The notes: a model not told the origin generated them from the sequence alone. Numbered from the stretch's first letter, positions 1-7,293 are shown. The stretch: 8,088 nucleotides of DNA from Bacteroidales bacterium (GCA_004552965.1 SFMU01000067.1:1-8088), one strand, 5' to 3'. Numbers and translations are program-made.

Positions 1-1
1 G

Positions 2-799
2 GAATATGCCATCGCAAAGATCGCAGGCCTGAAGATGTGCGAGAGCTACAATCTCCAGTACGGCACCAACTACATAGCCGTGATGCCGACCAACCTCTAC
101 GGTCCGAATGACAACTTCCACCTGGAGAACTCCCACGTGATGCCGGCGATGATGCGCAAGGTCTATCTTGCAAAACTCATCAACGACGGCAATTGGTCTG
201 CCATCCGCAAGGACCTGAGCATCAGACCTGTAGGAGCGAACATCAAGGAGAATGGCGAGACCGTCCGCTATGTCATTGACGGCAGCTCGGACGAGGCGAC
301 CATCCTGAAGGTGCTTGCCTTTTACGGCATATTCGACAACCGCGTCGTCCTCTGGGGCACAGGCACTCCGCTGCGCGAGTTCCTCTGGAGCGAGGATATG
401 GCTGACGCGTCGGTGCACGTCCTGCTGAACGTAGATTTCAAGGACATCATCGGCATTGAGAAATATTCATCCGTCCATTACGGAGTCAAGGCCGATGGCG
501 TGGTCGATCGCAACCACAGCACAGGCCGCGGCGGAGCCATCCCTTCCCTCGGCGAGATCCGCAACTGCCACATCAATGTAGGTACCGGCAAGGAACTGAC
601 CATCAGGGAACTCTCCGAGCTGGTAGTCAAGGCAGTCGGGTTCACAGGAACGGTCGAGTTCGACGCCAGCAAGCCGGACGGCACGATGCGCAAGCTCATC
701 GATGTCAGCAAGCTCCACTCCCTCGGCTGGACACACAAGGTCGAGATCGAGGACGGAGTCCAGAAACTCTTCGACTGGTACAGGGAGAGTCTGGCGTAA
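2..799 (+). CDS. fcl: GDP-L-fucose synthase, 5'-truncated by the window edge
   Basis: This cytoplasmic enzyme performs the 3,5-epimerisation and NADPH-dependent 4-reduction of GDP-4-keto-6-deoxymannose to GDP-L-fucose. The frame is open from base 2, upstream of the first ATG at 35, so the gene begins outside the window. Its first visible residues, EYAIAKIAG, are the SDR YxxxK active site (Tyr at 5-7, Lys at 17-19). They are followed by MPTNLYGP, NSHVMPA (the probable catalytic His at 134-136), LWGTGTPLREFLW, HINVGTG and FDASKPDGT, all typical of the Fcl/WcaG family. The N-terminal Rossmann half with GxxGxxG is missing only because of the window cut. Compared with the E. coli enzyme there are two inserts, at about 170-340 and 437-568, as I recall for Bacteroidota homologues. 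The gene ends 48 bases before gmd, which makes its substrate. The frame closes normally at TAA, with no sign of decay. Confidence 0.95.
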   Translation, partial: EYAIAKIAGLKMCESYNLQYGTNYIAVMPTNLYGPNDNFHLENSHVMPAMMRKVYLAKLINDGNWSAIRKDLSIRPVGANIKENGETVRYVIDGSSDEATILKVLAFYGIFDNRVVLWGTGTPLREFLWSEDMADASVHVLLNVDFKDIIGIEKYSSVHYGVKADGVVDRNHSTGRGGAIPSLGEIRNCHINVGTGKELTIRELSELVVKAVGFTGTVEFDASKPDGTMRKLIDVSKLHSLGWTHKVEIEDGVQKLFDWYRESLA

Positions 800-847
800 G
801 TAATCTGCAACCACATATTCCCAAATAATCCGAGATAACCATTCATC

Positions 848-1972
848 ATGAACAAAAACATAGCACTTATTACTGGCGTAACAGGACAGGACGGAAGTTA
901 CCTCTCAGAATTCCTCCTCGAAAAAGGATACGAAGTTCACGGCATCATACGTCGCTCATCCTCTGACTATCGCGAGCGAATCGCCCATCTCGAAGGCCTG
1001 CCGAACTTCCACCTGCATTATGCTGACATGACGGACTCTATGTCCCTTGTCAAGCTGGTTGGCAAGGTACAGCCTACTGAAATCTACAACCTAGCCGCCC
1101 AGTCTCACGTCCAGGTCTCTTTCGATGCCCCTGAGTTCACCGCAGACGTCGATGCTGTTGGTGTCCTCAGAATCCTCGAGGCCGTCAGGACCAACCATCT
1201 TGAGAAGACCTGCAAGATCTATCAGGCATCCACCTCGGAGCTTTACGGAAAGGTCGAGGAAGTGCCTCAGAATGAGAACACTCCGTTCCACCCATATTCA
1301 CCGTACGCTGTGGCCAAGCTCTACGGCTTCTGGATTGTGAAGGAGTACCGCGAGGCATACGACATGTTCTGCTGCTCCGGCATCCTCTTCAACCACGAGA
1401 GCGAGCGCCGTGGCGAGACCTTCGTGACCCGCAAGATCACCCTTGCCGCCGCCCGCATCGCCCAGGGCAAGCAGGCCTGCCTCTACCTCGGCAACCTCGA
1501 CTCCCTTCGCGACTGGGGCTATGCCAAGGACTATGTGGAGTGCATGTGGCTCATCCTCCAGCACGACAAGCCTGAGGACTTCGTGATCGCCACCGGCGTC
1601 CAGCACACTGTCCGTGAATTCGCCACCCTGGCCTTCCGCCACGCCGGCATCGAGCTCCGCTGGGAAGGCGAAGGCATCAACGAGAAGGGTATCGTCGTCT
1701 CCGTTAGCGGCTCCGTCAACTCCGACCTTGTGGGCCGCACCGTAGTCGCCGTCTCCGAAGACTTCTACCGCCCGACCGACGTCGTCAACCTCTGGGGCGA
1801 CCCGACCAAAGCCAAGGCCAAACTCGGCTGGAACCCTCAGACCACCACTTTCGAGCAGCTCGTCGAACTGATGGTCAAGCACGACATGGCCAAAGTCGCC
1901 GCCGACAACGCCGCCTCGGACGTCAGGAAAATGAACCTGGCCGAGTACCTGGAGAAGGGAATTGTGAAGTAG
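848..1972 (+). CDS. gmd: GDP-mannose 4,6-dehydratase
   Basis: This cytoplasmic SDR enzyme oxidises and dehydrates GDP-D-mannose to GDP-4-keto-6-deoxy-D-mannose, the precursor that the preceding fcl product turns into GDP-L-fucose. The 374 residues match the usual family length. The NADP-binding motif GVTGQDG lies at residues 10-16, followed by the RRSSS segment at 35-39 and NLAAQSHV at 81-88. STSELYG at 128-134 holds the family catalytic Thr129 and Glu131, and Y153-AVA-K157 is the YxxxK pair. GILFNHES and RDWGYAKDYVE, both family signatures, follow. The ATG at 848 is chosen because the Rossmann fold starts right after it; there is no Shine-Dalgarno sequence. GC content is uneven: about 38% in bases 841-900 and 72% in 1441-1500 by hand count. 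Gene order fcl then gmd is the reverse of the enterobacterial gmd-fcl order. Confidence 0.97.
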   Translation: MNKNIALITGVTGQDGSYLSEFLLEKGYEVHGIIRRSSSDYRERIAHLEGLPNFHLHYADMTDSMSLVKLVGKVQPTEIYNLAAQSHVQVSFDAPEFTADVDAVGVLRILEAVRTNHLEKTCKIYQASTSELYGKVEEVPQNENTPFHPYSPYAVAKLYGFWIVKEYREAYDMFCCSGILFNHESERRGETFVTRKITLAAARIAQGKQACLYLGNLDSLRDWGYAKDYVECMWLILQHDKPEDFVIATGVQHTVREFATLAFRHAGIELRWEGEGINEKGIVVSVSGSVNSDLVGRTVVAVSEDFYRPTDVVNLWGDPTKAKAKLGWNPQTTTFEQLVELMVKHDMAKVAADNAASDVRKMNLAEYLEKGIVK

Positions 1973-2041
1973 GGTTTTGGAACCGGCTAAGGATCTGAGG
2001 CTGTTATTGAGAATTGAGTAAATCTGCGCCCCGGATTGGGC

Positions 2042-2086
2042 ATGATTGAGTTCAAAGACAAAGTAATTCCAATTATCTCCGAATGA
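2042..2086 (+). other. 14-codon mini-ORF resembling the start of fnlA
   Basis: An ATG at 2042 opens a short frame, MIEFKDKVIPIISE, that stops at TGA 2084-2086. The stop overlaps the two candidate start codons of the next gene (ATG at 2083 and 2086). The peptide resembles the N-terminus of the fnlA product encoded 1.7 kb downstream (MSIFKDKVLLITG). Aligned from the two ATGs, the DNA matches at 19 of the first 23 bases, including 14 identical bases. Similarity fades after that. It could be the broken 5' end of a former fnlA copy left when the protease gene entered, or a short leader that couples translation to the protease gene. Chance is not fully excluded given the small size. Confidence 0.4.
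2051..2064 (+). repeat. Left copy of 14-bp direct repeat flanking the protease gene
   Basis: The bases ttcaaagacaaagt occur here and again at 3788-3801, inside the first codons of fnlA. Both copies are in the same reading phase, at the same distance from an ATG, and encode FKDKV. They bracket the M48 protease gene and its downstream gap. The most natural reading is a partial duplication of the fnlA 5' end. Confidence 0.6.
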
Positions 2087-3612
2087 TGAAAAGAACCATT
2101 GCTTTTCTCACGTCATTATTCACGGTCTTTCAGTTTGTGTCGGCGCAAACCTCACTTGACATAAATGTTTCGGTCGAAAGCGCATGTGACGGACTGTCGA
2201 AGGGAAAAGCCATCGTCACGGGAGTGCGATATGACTTTGAATCCCTTTATCCCTCTGACAGTGAGAAAGAAAAGGCCAAGGTTGCCGGAAGCTACTACAT
2301 CGACTTCGAGCAAAAGGACAAAGTGATCACTGTCCTTTGTTCTGAAGCCCCCAAGCGTTTTGCCATCACATCTCTCGACGACTCCATACAGAGTTTCTGG
2401 GATGTTCAGACCATCGCTTCTTTGCCCAGCCTATCCAGACTGTCTGACTTGTATGGGATCCGCTCCGCACAGGAAGAGGATGTGATGAACTATGTCTCGA
2501 ATCTGGAAAAACTGGGGTATACTTTCGACGACCCCTATCTGCTTTCATACTTGTATTCCCTGTTGCTGAAGGTGTTCCCGAACAGGAAACTGGACGGCTT
2601 TCCTTACAATATGAACATCGTGATTGCGAATGACGATTCGATGAATGCGTACGTCTTTCCTAACGGCACAATGATCATCAACACAGGACTGCTGGCAAAT
2701 GTCCACACCGAAGACGAACTTGTTGCAATAATGGCTCACGAGATAGGTCATTTCGCTGCAAATCATTCGCTTGTGAACATCCAGAAGCAGGAACAGAGGG
2801 CTAACAGGGCAGAGGCCTGGGCCGCCTTGGCAACTGTCCTGGCAGCAGGCACAGAGGTTTATATGGGTTCTCAAGGCTATTATACCGGGGGCGCGTTCAC
2901 TGCTACGACAGCTGTCTTGTCTTCTGCTATCGTGGATAGCGCAATGAGCCAGATCGGAATCGAATACTCGAGGACGCAGGAATCGGATGCTGACGACATG
3001 GCGGTAGCTGCCCTGGGGCTTCTTGGCTACGACACCAATGCTCTCTCGACCGTCTTGTCAAGGATGGCGGAGCTGTATAATGAAGAAGGCAACTGGGCGG
3101 CCTATTACCTTTCCGGCGACCATCCGAGTCTGAATGAAAGAATTGCCAAGCATGGACAGCCGGATCTGCGCAGAGACCATGAGTTCGAGAAGAAAGTTTC
3201 CTTCGCGGTGACGAATATGGCTGTGTCGAAGTACAATCTCGGCAGATTTGCGCAGGCTCTGAAATACGTTGACCAGAACATCGAAAATGGGGTTGCTACT
3301 GATGACGACTACCTCATCAAGGCAAACTGCCTGATGAATCTGCGCAATGACAAGAGCAGCATGTCCGAGGCCCTCGCGCTGATCCGGAAAGCAAAGACAA
3401 TCAACTCGGAAAACATCAACATCCTGAAGGCGGAAATCCTTGCTGCGATCCGTTTGGAACAATTCGCCGACGCCCATCAGTTGATCCTGGAGTACCAGGA
3501 CAGGTTGCAAGACTCCATGTCCTTGGTAGAATTCGGCAGCCCTGTCTACAATTCCTTGTCAGACGAGTTTGACTGGTCCCGCAGGATGGGCGTTAAGCTT
3601 GCTGGATGGTAG
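2083..3612 (+). CDS. Secreted M48-family zinc metalloprotease with C-terminal TPR-like repeats (BepA-like layout)
   Basis: This is a predicted periplasmic zinc endopeptidase of 509 residues. Residues 1-21 form a signal peptide: MMKR, then a hydrophobic core, then a VSA|Q cleavage site. There is no lipobox cysteine. An N-terminal part of unknown fold (about 22-115) precedes the peptidase. The zinc motif H219-EIGH223 lies in a typical M48 helix, and E300 in SRTQESDAD is the expected third zinc ligand. The family DHPSLNER motif is at 346-353. Residues about 373-500 are helical and TPR-like. Signal peptide, M48 domain and TPR tail match the layout of E. coli BepA/YfgC, which acts on outer-membrane proteins such as LptD, but orthology is not shown. 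The start is ATG 2083 or 2086; the two proteins differ by one Met. The gene has no sugar-nucleotide role and splits the fucose and FucNAc gene sets. GC is about 47% over 2161-2340. Confidence 0.9.
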   Translation: MMKRTIAFLTSLFTVFQFVSAQTSLDINVSVESACDGLSKGKAIVTGVRYDFESLYPSDSEKEKAKVAGSYYIDFEQKDKVITVLCSEAPKRFAITSLDDSIQSFWDVQTIASLPSLSRLSDLYGIRSAQEEDVMNYVSNLEKLGYTFDDPYLLSYLYSLLLKVFPNRKLDGFPYNMNIVIANDDSMNAYVFPNGTMIINTGLLANVHTEDELVAIMAHEIGHFAANHSLVNIQKQEQRANRAEAWAALATVLAAGTEVYMGSQGYYTGGAFTATTAVLSSAIVDSAMSQIGIEYSRTQESDADDMAVAALGLLGYDTNALSTVLSRMAELYNEEGNWAAYYLSGDHPSLNERIAKHGQPDLRRDHEFEKKVSFAVTNMAVSKYNLGRFAQALKYVDQNIENGVATDDDYLIKANCLMNLRNDKSSMSEALALIRKAKTINSENINILKAEILAAIRLEQFADAHQLILEYQDRLQDSMSLVEFGSPVYNSLSDEFDWSRRMGVKLAGW

Positions 3613-3639
3613 AAGAGTTAATGCACCTTTCTGGGCTTG

Positions 3640-3649
3640 GATATAAACC
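3640..3649 (+). repeat. 10-bp direct repeat in the gap before fnlA (first copy)
   Basis: The bases gatataaacc occur here and again at 3738-3747, inside the 166-base gap between the protease gene and fnlA. Nothing in the sequence assigns a function. A chance repeat is possible. Confidence 0.3.
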
Positions 3650-3750
3650 GCGGAGAGGTATTCTCTGACGTTATCGTTTTCGTTAGTGCAAGATCTGACG
3701 AAGAGGCGGAGCGGTCAAAAATCTCTAACTGGCTCATGATATAAACCAAC

Positions 3751-3778
3751 TTACGAAAATTTAATAACATACATAACA
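3751..3778 (+). promoter_or_regulatory. AT-rich translation leader of fnlA
   Basis: These 28 bases before the fnlA ATG contain only 5 G or C and no Shine-Dalgarno sequence. Bacteroidota genes commonly start behind such AT-rich, unstructured leaders. It supports ATG 3779 as the start. I could not place a convincing TAnnTTTG promoter element in the gap. Confidence 0.45.
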
Positions 3779-4870
3779 ATGAGTATTTTCAAAGACAAAG
3801 TCCTCCTTATTACGGGGGGCACCGGTTCATTCGGTAATGCGGTACTTCGCCGCTTCCTTGACAGTGACATCCGTGAGATTCGCATCTTCTCTAGGGATGA
3901 AAAGAAACAGGATGATATGCGCCACTTTCTTCAGGCAAACCGCTCGGACGTGGCCAATAAGGTGAAATTCTACATAGGCAATGTGCGTAACCGCGAGGCA
4001 GTTGATTTCGCAATGGCCGGCGTGGATTATGTGTTCAGCGCTGCCGCTCTCAAGCAGGTACCTTCCTGCGAGTTCTATCCGATGGAGGCCGTACGTACCA
4101 ATGTCGAAGGAACCAACAATGTGCTCCTTTCAGCTATTGCTCACGGAGTCAAGAACGTGGTTGTGCTTTCGACCGACAAGGCCGCATATCCTATCAACGC
4201 GATGGGCATCTCCAAGGCAATGATGGAGAAGGTCGCAATTGCGCAGGGACGTGCTCTCGGCCCGGATGCAAAGACCACCATCTGCTGCACACGTTACGGC
4301 AATGTTATGGCCAGCCGCGGTTCCGTCATTCCCCTCTGGGTTGAGCAGATGATGGAAGGCAAACCAATAACCATCACGGACCCGAATATGACCAGGTATA
4401 TGATGACTCTCGATGATGCCGTTGATCTTGTGATGTTCGCATTCGAACACGGCCACAATGGAGACCTATTCGTCCAGAAGGCTCCGGCTGCAACTCTCGA
4501 CGTTCTTGCACAGGCTCTCAAGGAGGTTTACTCCAAGGTTGATCCTAAGTATGGTGAGACTGAGGTCAAGATCATCGGAACACGTCACGGTGAGAAACTC
4601 TATGAAACCTTGGTTACTCGAGAGGAAATGCTCCGTTCCGAGGACTGTGGCAACTACTTCCGCATTCCTTGCGATGCCCGCGACCTGAACTATGACAAGT
4701 TCTTCACCGAGGGTGATGATGCCATCAGCAAGACAGAGGACTATCATAGCCACAATACCCGCCGTCTGGATGTCGACGGAATGAAGGAACTCCTTCTCAA
4801 ACTCAACTTCATCCGTGAAGACCTCGGCCTTCAGCCAAGGGCAAAATCTCGTGACTACAGAAGCGAATAG
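3779..4870 (+). CDS. fnlA: UDP-GlcNAc 4,6-dehydratase / 5-epimerase, first step to UDP-L-FucNAc
   Basis: FnlA (CapE in Staphylococcus aureus) removes water from UDP-GlcNAc and epimerises it to a UDP-4-keto-6-deoxy-L-sugar, the first step towards UDP-N-acetyl-L-fucosamine. The 363 residues are a soluble extended SDR. GGTGSFG at 13-19 is the nucleotide-binding motif; SRDEKKQ (38-44), AAALKQVP (88-95) and STDKAAYP (131-138, with Asp133 and Lys134) are family signatures. The usual YxxxK tyrosine is replaced by Met (M142-GIS-K146). I recall this as normal for the FnlA/CapE branch, so it is not a defect. RYGNVMASRGSVIPLW and TRHGEKLYETL also fit. The membrane segments of FlaA1/WbpM-type long dehydratases are absent. 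The gene stops 2 bases before fnlB, so the two are surely one operon. The same N-terminus appears in reduced form at 2042-2086. Confidence 0.95.
   Translation: MSIFKDKVLLITGGTGSFGNAVLRRFLDSDIREIRIFSRDEKKQDDMRHFLQANRSDVANKVKFYIGNVRNREAVDFAMAGVDYVFSAAALKQVPSCEFYPMEAVRTNVEGTNNVLLSAIAHGVKNVVVLSTDKAAYPINAMGISKAMMEKVAIAQGRALGPDAKTTICCTRYGNVMASRGSVIPLWVEQMMEGKPITITDPNMTRYMMTLDDAVDLVMFAFEHGHNGDLFVQKAPAATLDVLAQALKEVYSKVDPKYGETEVKIIGTRHGEKLYETLVTREEMLRSEDCGNYFRIPCDARDLNYDKFFTEGDDAISKTEDYHSHNTRRLDVDGMKELLLKLNFIREDLGLQPRAKSRDYRSE
3788..3801 (+). repeat. Right copy of 14-bp direct repeat, within fnlA codons 4-8
   Basis: This copy is identical to 2051-2064. Here it is part of an intact gene and encodes residues FKDKV, so it is the likely source sequence and the upstream copy the derived one. 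Confidence 0.6.
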
Positions 4871-4872
4871 TA

Positions 4873-6075
4873 ATGAAGATACTTGTAACCGGAGCCAAGG
4901 GTTTCGTAGGAAAGAACCTCTGCGCCCAACTTAATAACATCAGGACCGGCAAGGCCAAGTGCTACGGAGATCTCACAATAGATGAGGTCTTCGAATATGA
5001 CCTTGACAGCACTCCGGAGCAGCTCGAGCAGTGGTGCTCCGAGTGCGATTTCGTGTTCAATCTTGCAGGAGTCAATCGTCCGAAAGATCCGGAGGAGTTT
5101 ATGAAAGGCAACTTCGGTTTTGCCAGCACGCTTCTTGACACCCTCAAGAAGCACGGGAACAAGGCCCCGGTGATGCTCTCCAGCAGCGCCCAGGCCTCTC
5201 TCACAGGCCGTTTCGGAAACAGCGAGTACGGAAGAAGCAAGAAAGCAGGGGAGGACCTGTTCCTGCAGTATGGGGAGGAGAATGGGGTGAAGGTCCTGGT
5301 TTACCGTTTCCCAAATCTCTATGGCAAATGGTGCCGTCCGAACTACAACAGTGCTATCGCCACCTTCTGCAACAATATCGCGAACGACCTTCCAATCACT
5401 GTCAATGACCCAAGTGTGGAACTGGAGGTTCTTTACATCGACGATCTTGTTGAGGAGATGATATGCGCTCTCAAGGGCGAAGGGCATCACTGCGAATTCG
5501 AAGGTCTGGAGGTTCTCCCAAATCCGGATGGTAAATACTGCTATTGCCCAGTCACCCATAAAGCAACTCTTGGTGAAATCGTTGATCTTCTCCATCAGTT
5601 CAAAGAAATGCCAAAGACATTGATGATTCCGGAGATTCCGGCTGACAGCTTTGCCAAGAGACTCTACAGCACTTATCTGAGTTATCTTCCAAAGGAAGGC
5701 GCAATCTTCGACCTGAAGATGAACGTGGACGACAGAGGATCCTTCACCGAACTGGTTCACACCCTGAACTGCGGTCAGGTCAGCATCAATATCAGCAAAC
5801 CGGGCATCACCAAAGGCCAGCACTGGCACCATACCAAATGGGAGCAGTTCATAGTGGTCAAGGGCCACGGACTGATACAGCAGCGCAAGGAAGGCACTGA
5901 CGAAGTGATAGAATTCGAGGTGAGCGGCGATAATATCCAGAGCGTGATAATGCTCCCTGGCTACACCCACAACATCATCAATCTCTCGGATACTGAAGAC
6001 CTCGTGACGGTGATGTACTGCAACGAAATCTTCACCCCAAATCGTCCTGACACCTATTTCGACCCGGTAAAATAA
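4873..6075 (+). CDS. fnlB: Bifunctional UDP-sugar C4-reductase / C3-epimerase with C-terminal cupin, second step to UDP-L-FucNAc
   Basis: FnlB (CapF) acts on the FnlA product. In CapF the zinc-binding cupin epimerises C3 and the NADPH-dependent SDR domain reduces the C4 ketone, giving UDP-N-acetyl-6-deoxy-L-talosamine. The 400-residue protein shows both parts. The SDR domain has GAKGFVG at 7-13, NLAGVNRP, a YxxxK pair at Y119-GRS-K123 and RFPNLYGKW. The cupin, from about residue 278, has the metal-binding cluster HWHHTKWE (His317, His319, His320, Glu324), a VVKGHGLIQ strand and PGYTHNI with His366. The start is the first ATG, 2 bases after the fnlA stop. The fold begins at residue 2, so no other start fits. 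The 30-base gap to fnlC suggests one transcript. No truncation or lost catalytic residue is seen. Confidence 0.95.
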   Translation: MKILVTGAKGFVGKNLCAQLNNIRTGKAKCYGDLTIDEVFEYDLDSTPEQLEQWCSECDFVFNLAGVNRPKDPEEFMKGNFGFASTLLDTLKKHGNKAPVMLSSSAQASLTGRFGNSEYGRSKKAGEDLFLQYGEENGVKVLVYRFPNLYGKWCRPNYNSAIATFCNNIANDLPITVNDPSVELEVLYIDDLVEEMICALKGEGHHCEFEGLEVLPNPDGKYCYCPVTHKATLGEIVDLLHQFKEMPKTLMIPEIPADSFAKRLYSTYLSYLPKEGAIFDLKMNVDDRGSFTELVHTLNCGQVSINISKPGITKGQHWHHTKWEQFIVVKGHGLIQQRKEGTDEVIEFEVSGDNIQSVIMLPGYTHNIINLSDTEDLVTVMYCNEIFTPNRPDTYFDPVK

Positions 6076-6105
6076 GCGAACACAAGCACTAAAAGACAAA
6101 CAGCA

Positions 6106-7293
6106 ATGGCAAATTCATATTCAGACATACATTGGCAGGAGAACGGCAAGCTCAAACTCCTCATCATTGTCGGCACCCGTCCGGAAATCATACGTCTTGC
6201 AGCGGTCATCAACAAATGCCGCAAGTATTTCGATGTGATTCTGGCGCACACCGGCCAGAACTACGATTACAACCTCAATGGAGTGTTCTTCAAAGACCTC
6301 AAACTTGCAGACCCTGAGGTGTATATGAACGCCGTGGGCGCTGACCTGGGCGAGACAATGGGCAATATAATCGCTGAGAGTTACAAACTGATGGTTGCAA
6401 TCAAGCCTGACGGAGTTCTTGTTCTGGGTGATACCAACAGCTGCCTCAGCGTAATCGGAGCCAAGCGCCTGCATATTCCTATCTTCCACATGGAGGCCGG
6501 TAACCGTTGCAAGGACGAATGCCTGCCGGAGGAGACCAACCGCAGGATCGTGGATATCATTTCCGACGTGAATATGGCCTATAGCGAGCACGCACGCCGC
6601 TATCTTGCCGACTGCGGACTTCCTAAGGAGCGAACATACGTCACGGGCTCTCCTATGGCCGAGGTTCTGCACGAGAATCTCGCCGAGATCGAGGCCAGCG
6701 ACGTTCACAAGCGCCTTGGACTCGAGAAGGGCAAATACATTCTGCTCAGTGCCCATCGTGAAGAGAACATCGACACCGAGAAGAACTTCCTGAGTCTATT
6801 CAACGCCATCAATGCAATGGCAGAGAAATATGATATGCCAATCCTCTACAGCTGCCATCCTCGCAGCCGAAATCGTCTTGCCGCGTCGGGCTTCCAGCTT
6901 GATCCAAGGGTGATCCAGCATGAGCCCCTCGGATTCCACGATTACAACTGCCTTCAGATGAATGCTTTTGCGGTAGTGTCTGACTCCGGCACTCTCCCAG
7001 AGGAGTCGTCGTTCTTCACCAGCGTAGGCCATCCATTCCCAGCTATCTGCATCCGCACCTCTACCGAGCGGCCTGAAGCCATCGACAAAGCCGACTTCAT
7101 CATCGCCGGCATCGACACCAAGTCTCTCCTCCAGGCAGTTGACACAGCTGTCGAGCTCTGCAGGGATGGCAGTCACGGTATCCCTGTGCCAGATTATGTT
7201 GATGAAAATGTCAGCACAAAGGTTGTGAAGATCATCCAGAGCTATGTGGGGATAGTGAATAAGATGGTGTGGAGGAAGGAGGACAATAGATAA
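6106..7293 (+). CDS. fnlC: UDP-GlcNAc 2-epimerase-like enzyme, last step to UDP-L-FucNAc
   Basis: FnlC (CapG) inverts C2 of UDP-N-acetyl-6-deoxy-L-talosamine to give UDP-N-acetyl-L-fucosamine, a capsule and O-antigen precursor. It belongs to the WecB fold (GT-B type, cytoplasmic). Motifs in order are GTRPEIIRLA from residue 23, LGDTNS, HMEAGNR at 128-134 (Glu130 in the active site), PEETNRRIVD, TGSPM, SAHREEN with H217-R218-E219-E220, DSGTLPEES at 293-301 and TERPEA at 320-325. The 395 residues are slightly longer than WecB, mostly because of about 15 residues before the first strand. The only ATG before GTRPE is at 6106, so this start is firm. The LGDTNS and TERPE variants, together with fnlA and fnlB upstream, favour FnlC over WecB, which would make UDP-ManNAc. 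It closes the fnl operon. GC is 53% over 6541-6840 by hand count. Confidence 0.95.
   Translation: MANSYSDIHWQENGKLKLLIIVGTRPEIIRLAAVINKCRKYFDVILAHTGQNYDYNLNGVFFKDLKLADPEVYMNAVGADLGETMGNIIAESYKLMVAIKPDGVLVLGDTNSCLSVIGAKRLHIPIFHMEAGNRCKDECLPEETNRRIVDIISDVNMAYSEHARRYLADCGLPKERTYVTGSPMAEVLHENLAEIEASDVHKRLGLEKGKYILLSAHREENIDTEKNFLSLFNAINAMAEKYDMPILYSCHPRSRNRLAASGFQLDPRVIQHEPLGFHDYNCLQMNAFAVVSDSGTLPEESSFFTSVGHPFPAICIRTSTERPEAIDKADFIIAGIDTKSLLQAVDTAVELCRDGSHGIPVPDYVDENVSTKVVKIIQSYVGIVNKMVWRKEDNR

Noticed and set aside
35..799. ATG at 35 as the true start of the fucose synthase gene
   Set aside because: The frame is open upstream to the window edge and encodes the catalytic YxxxK just before this ATG, so Met there is internal.
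1298..1882. Minus-strand 194-codon frame opposite gmd
   Set aside because: It lies in the most GC-rich part of gmd, where stop codons are rare on the opposite strand. Its low-complexity acidic translation is typical of a shadow.
1976..2026. Candidate Bacteroidota promoter for the protease gene (TTTG at 1976-1979 and TAAATCTG at 2019-2026)
   Set aside because: The downstream box has a mismatch and the spacing of 39 bases is about twice that expected.
1973..2045. Short inverted repeats after gmd (GGTT/AACC and GCCC/GGGC) as a terminator
   Set aside because: The stems are only 4 bp and no T run follows either one.
4202..4218. fnlA lacking the SDR catalytic tyrosine (MxxxK instead of YxxxK)
   Set aside because: I recall Met at this position as characteristic of the FnlA/CapE branch, so it is not evidence of inactivation.
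4855..6099. A 414-codon open frame on the minus strand, fully opposite fnlB
   Set aside because: It is even longer than fnlB, but its translation shows no recognisable motif. The + strand carries clear SDR and cupin catalytic motifs with tight operon spacing. It is a codon-bias shadow.
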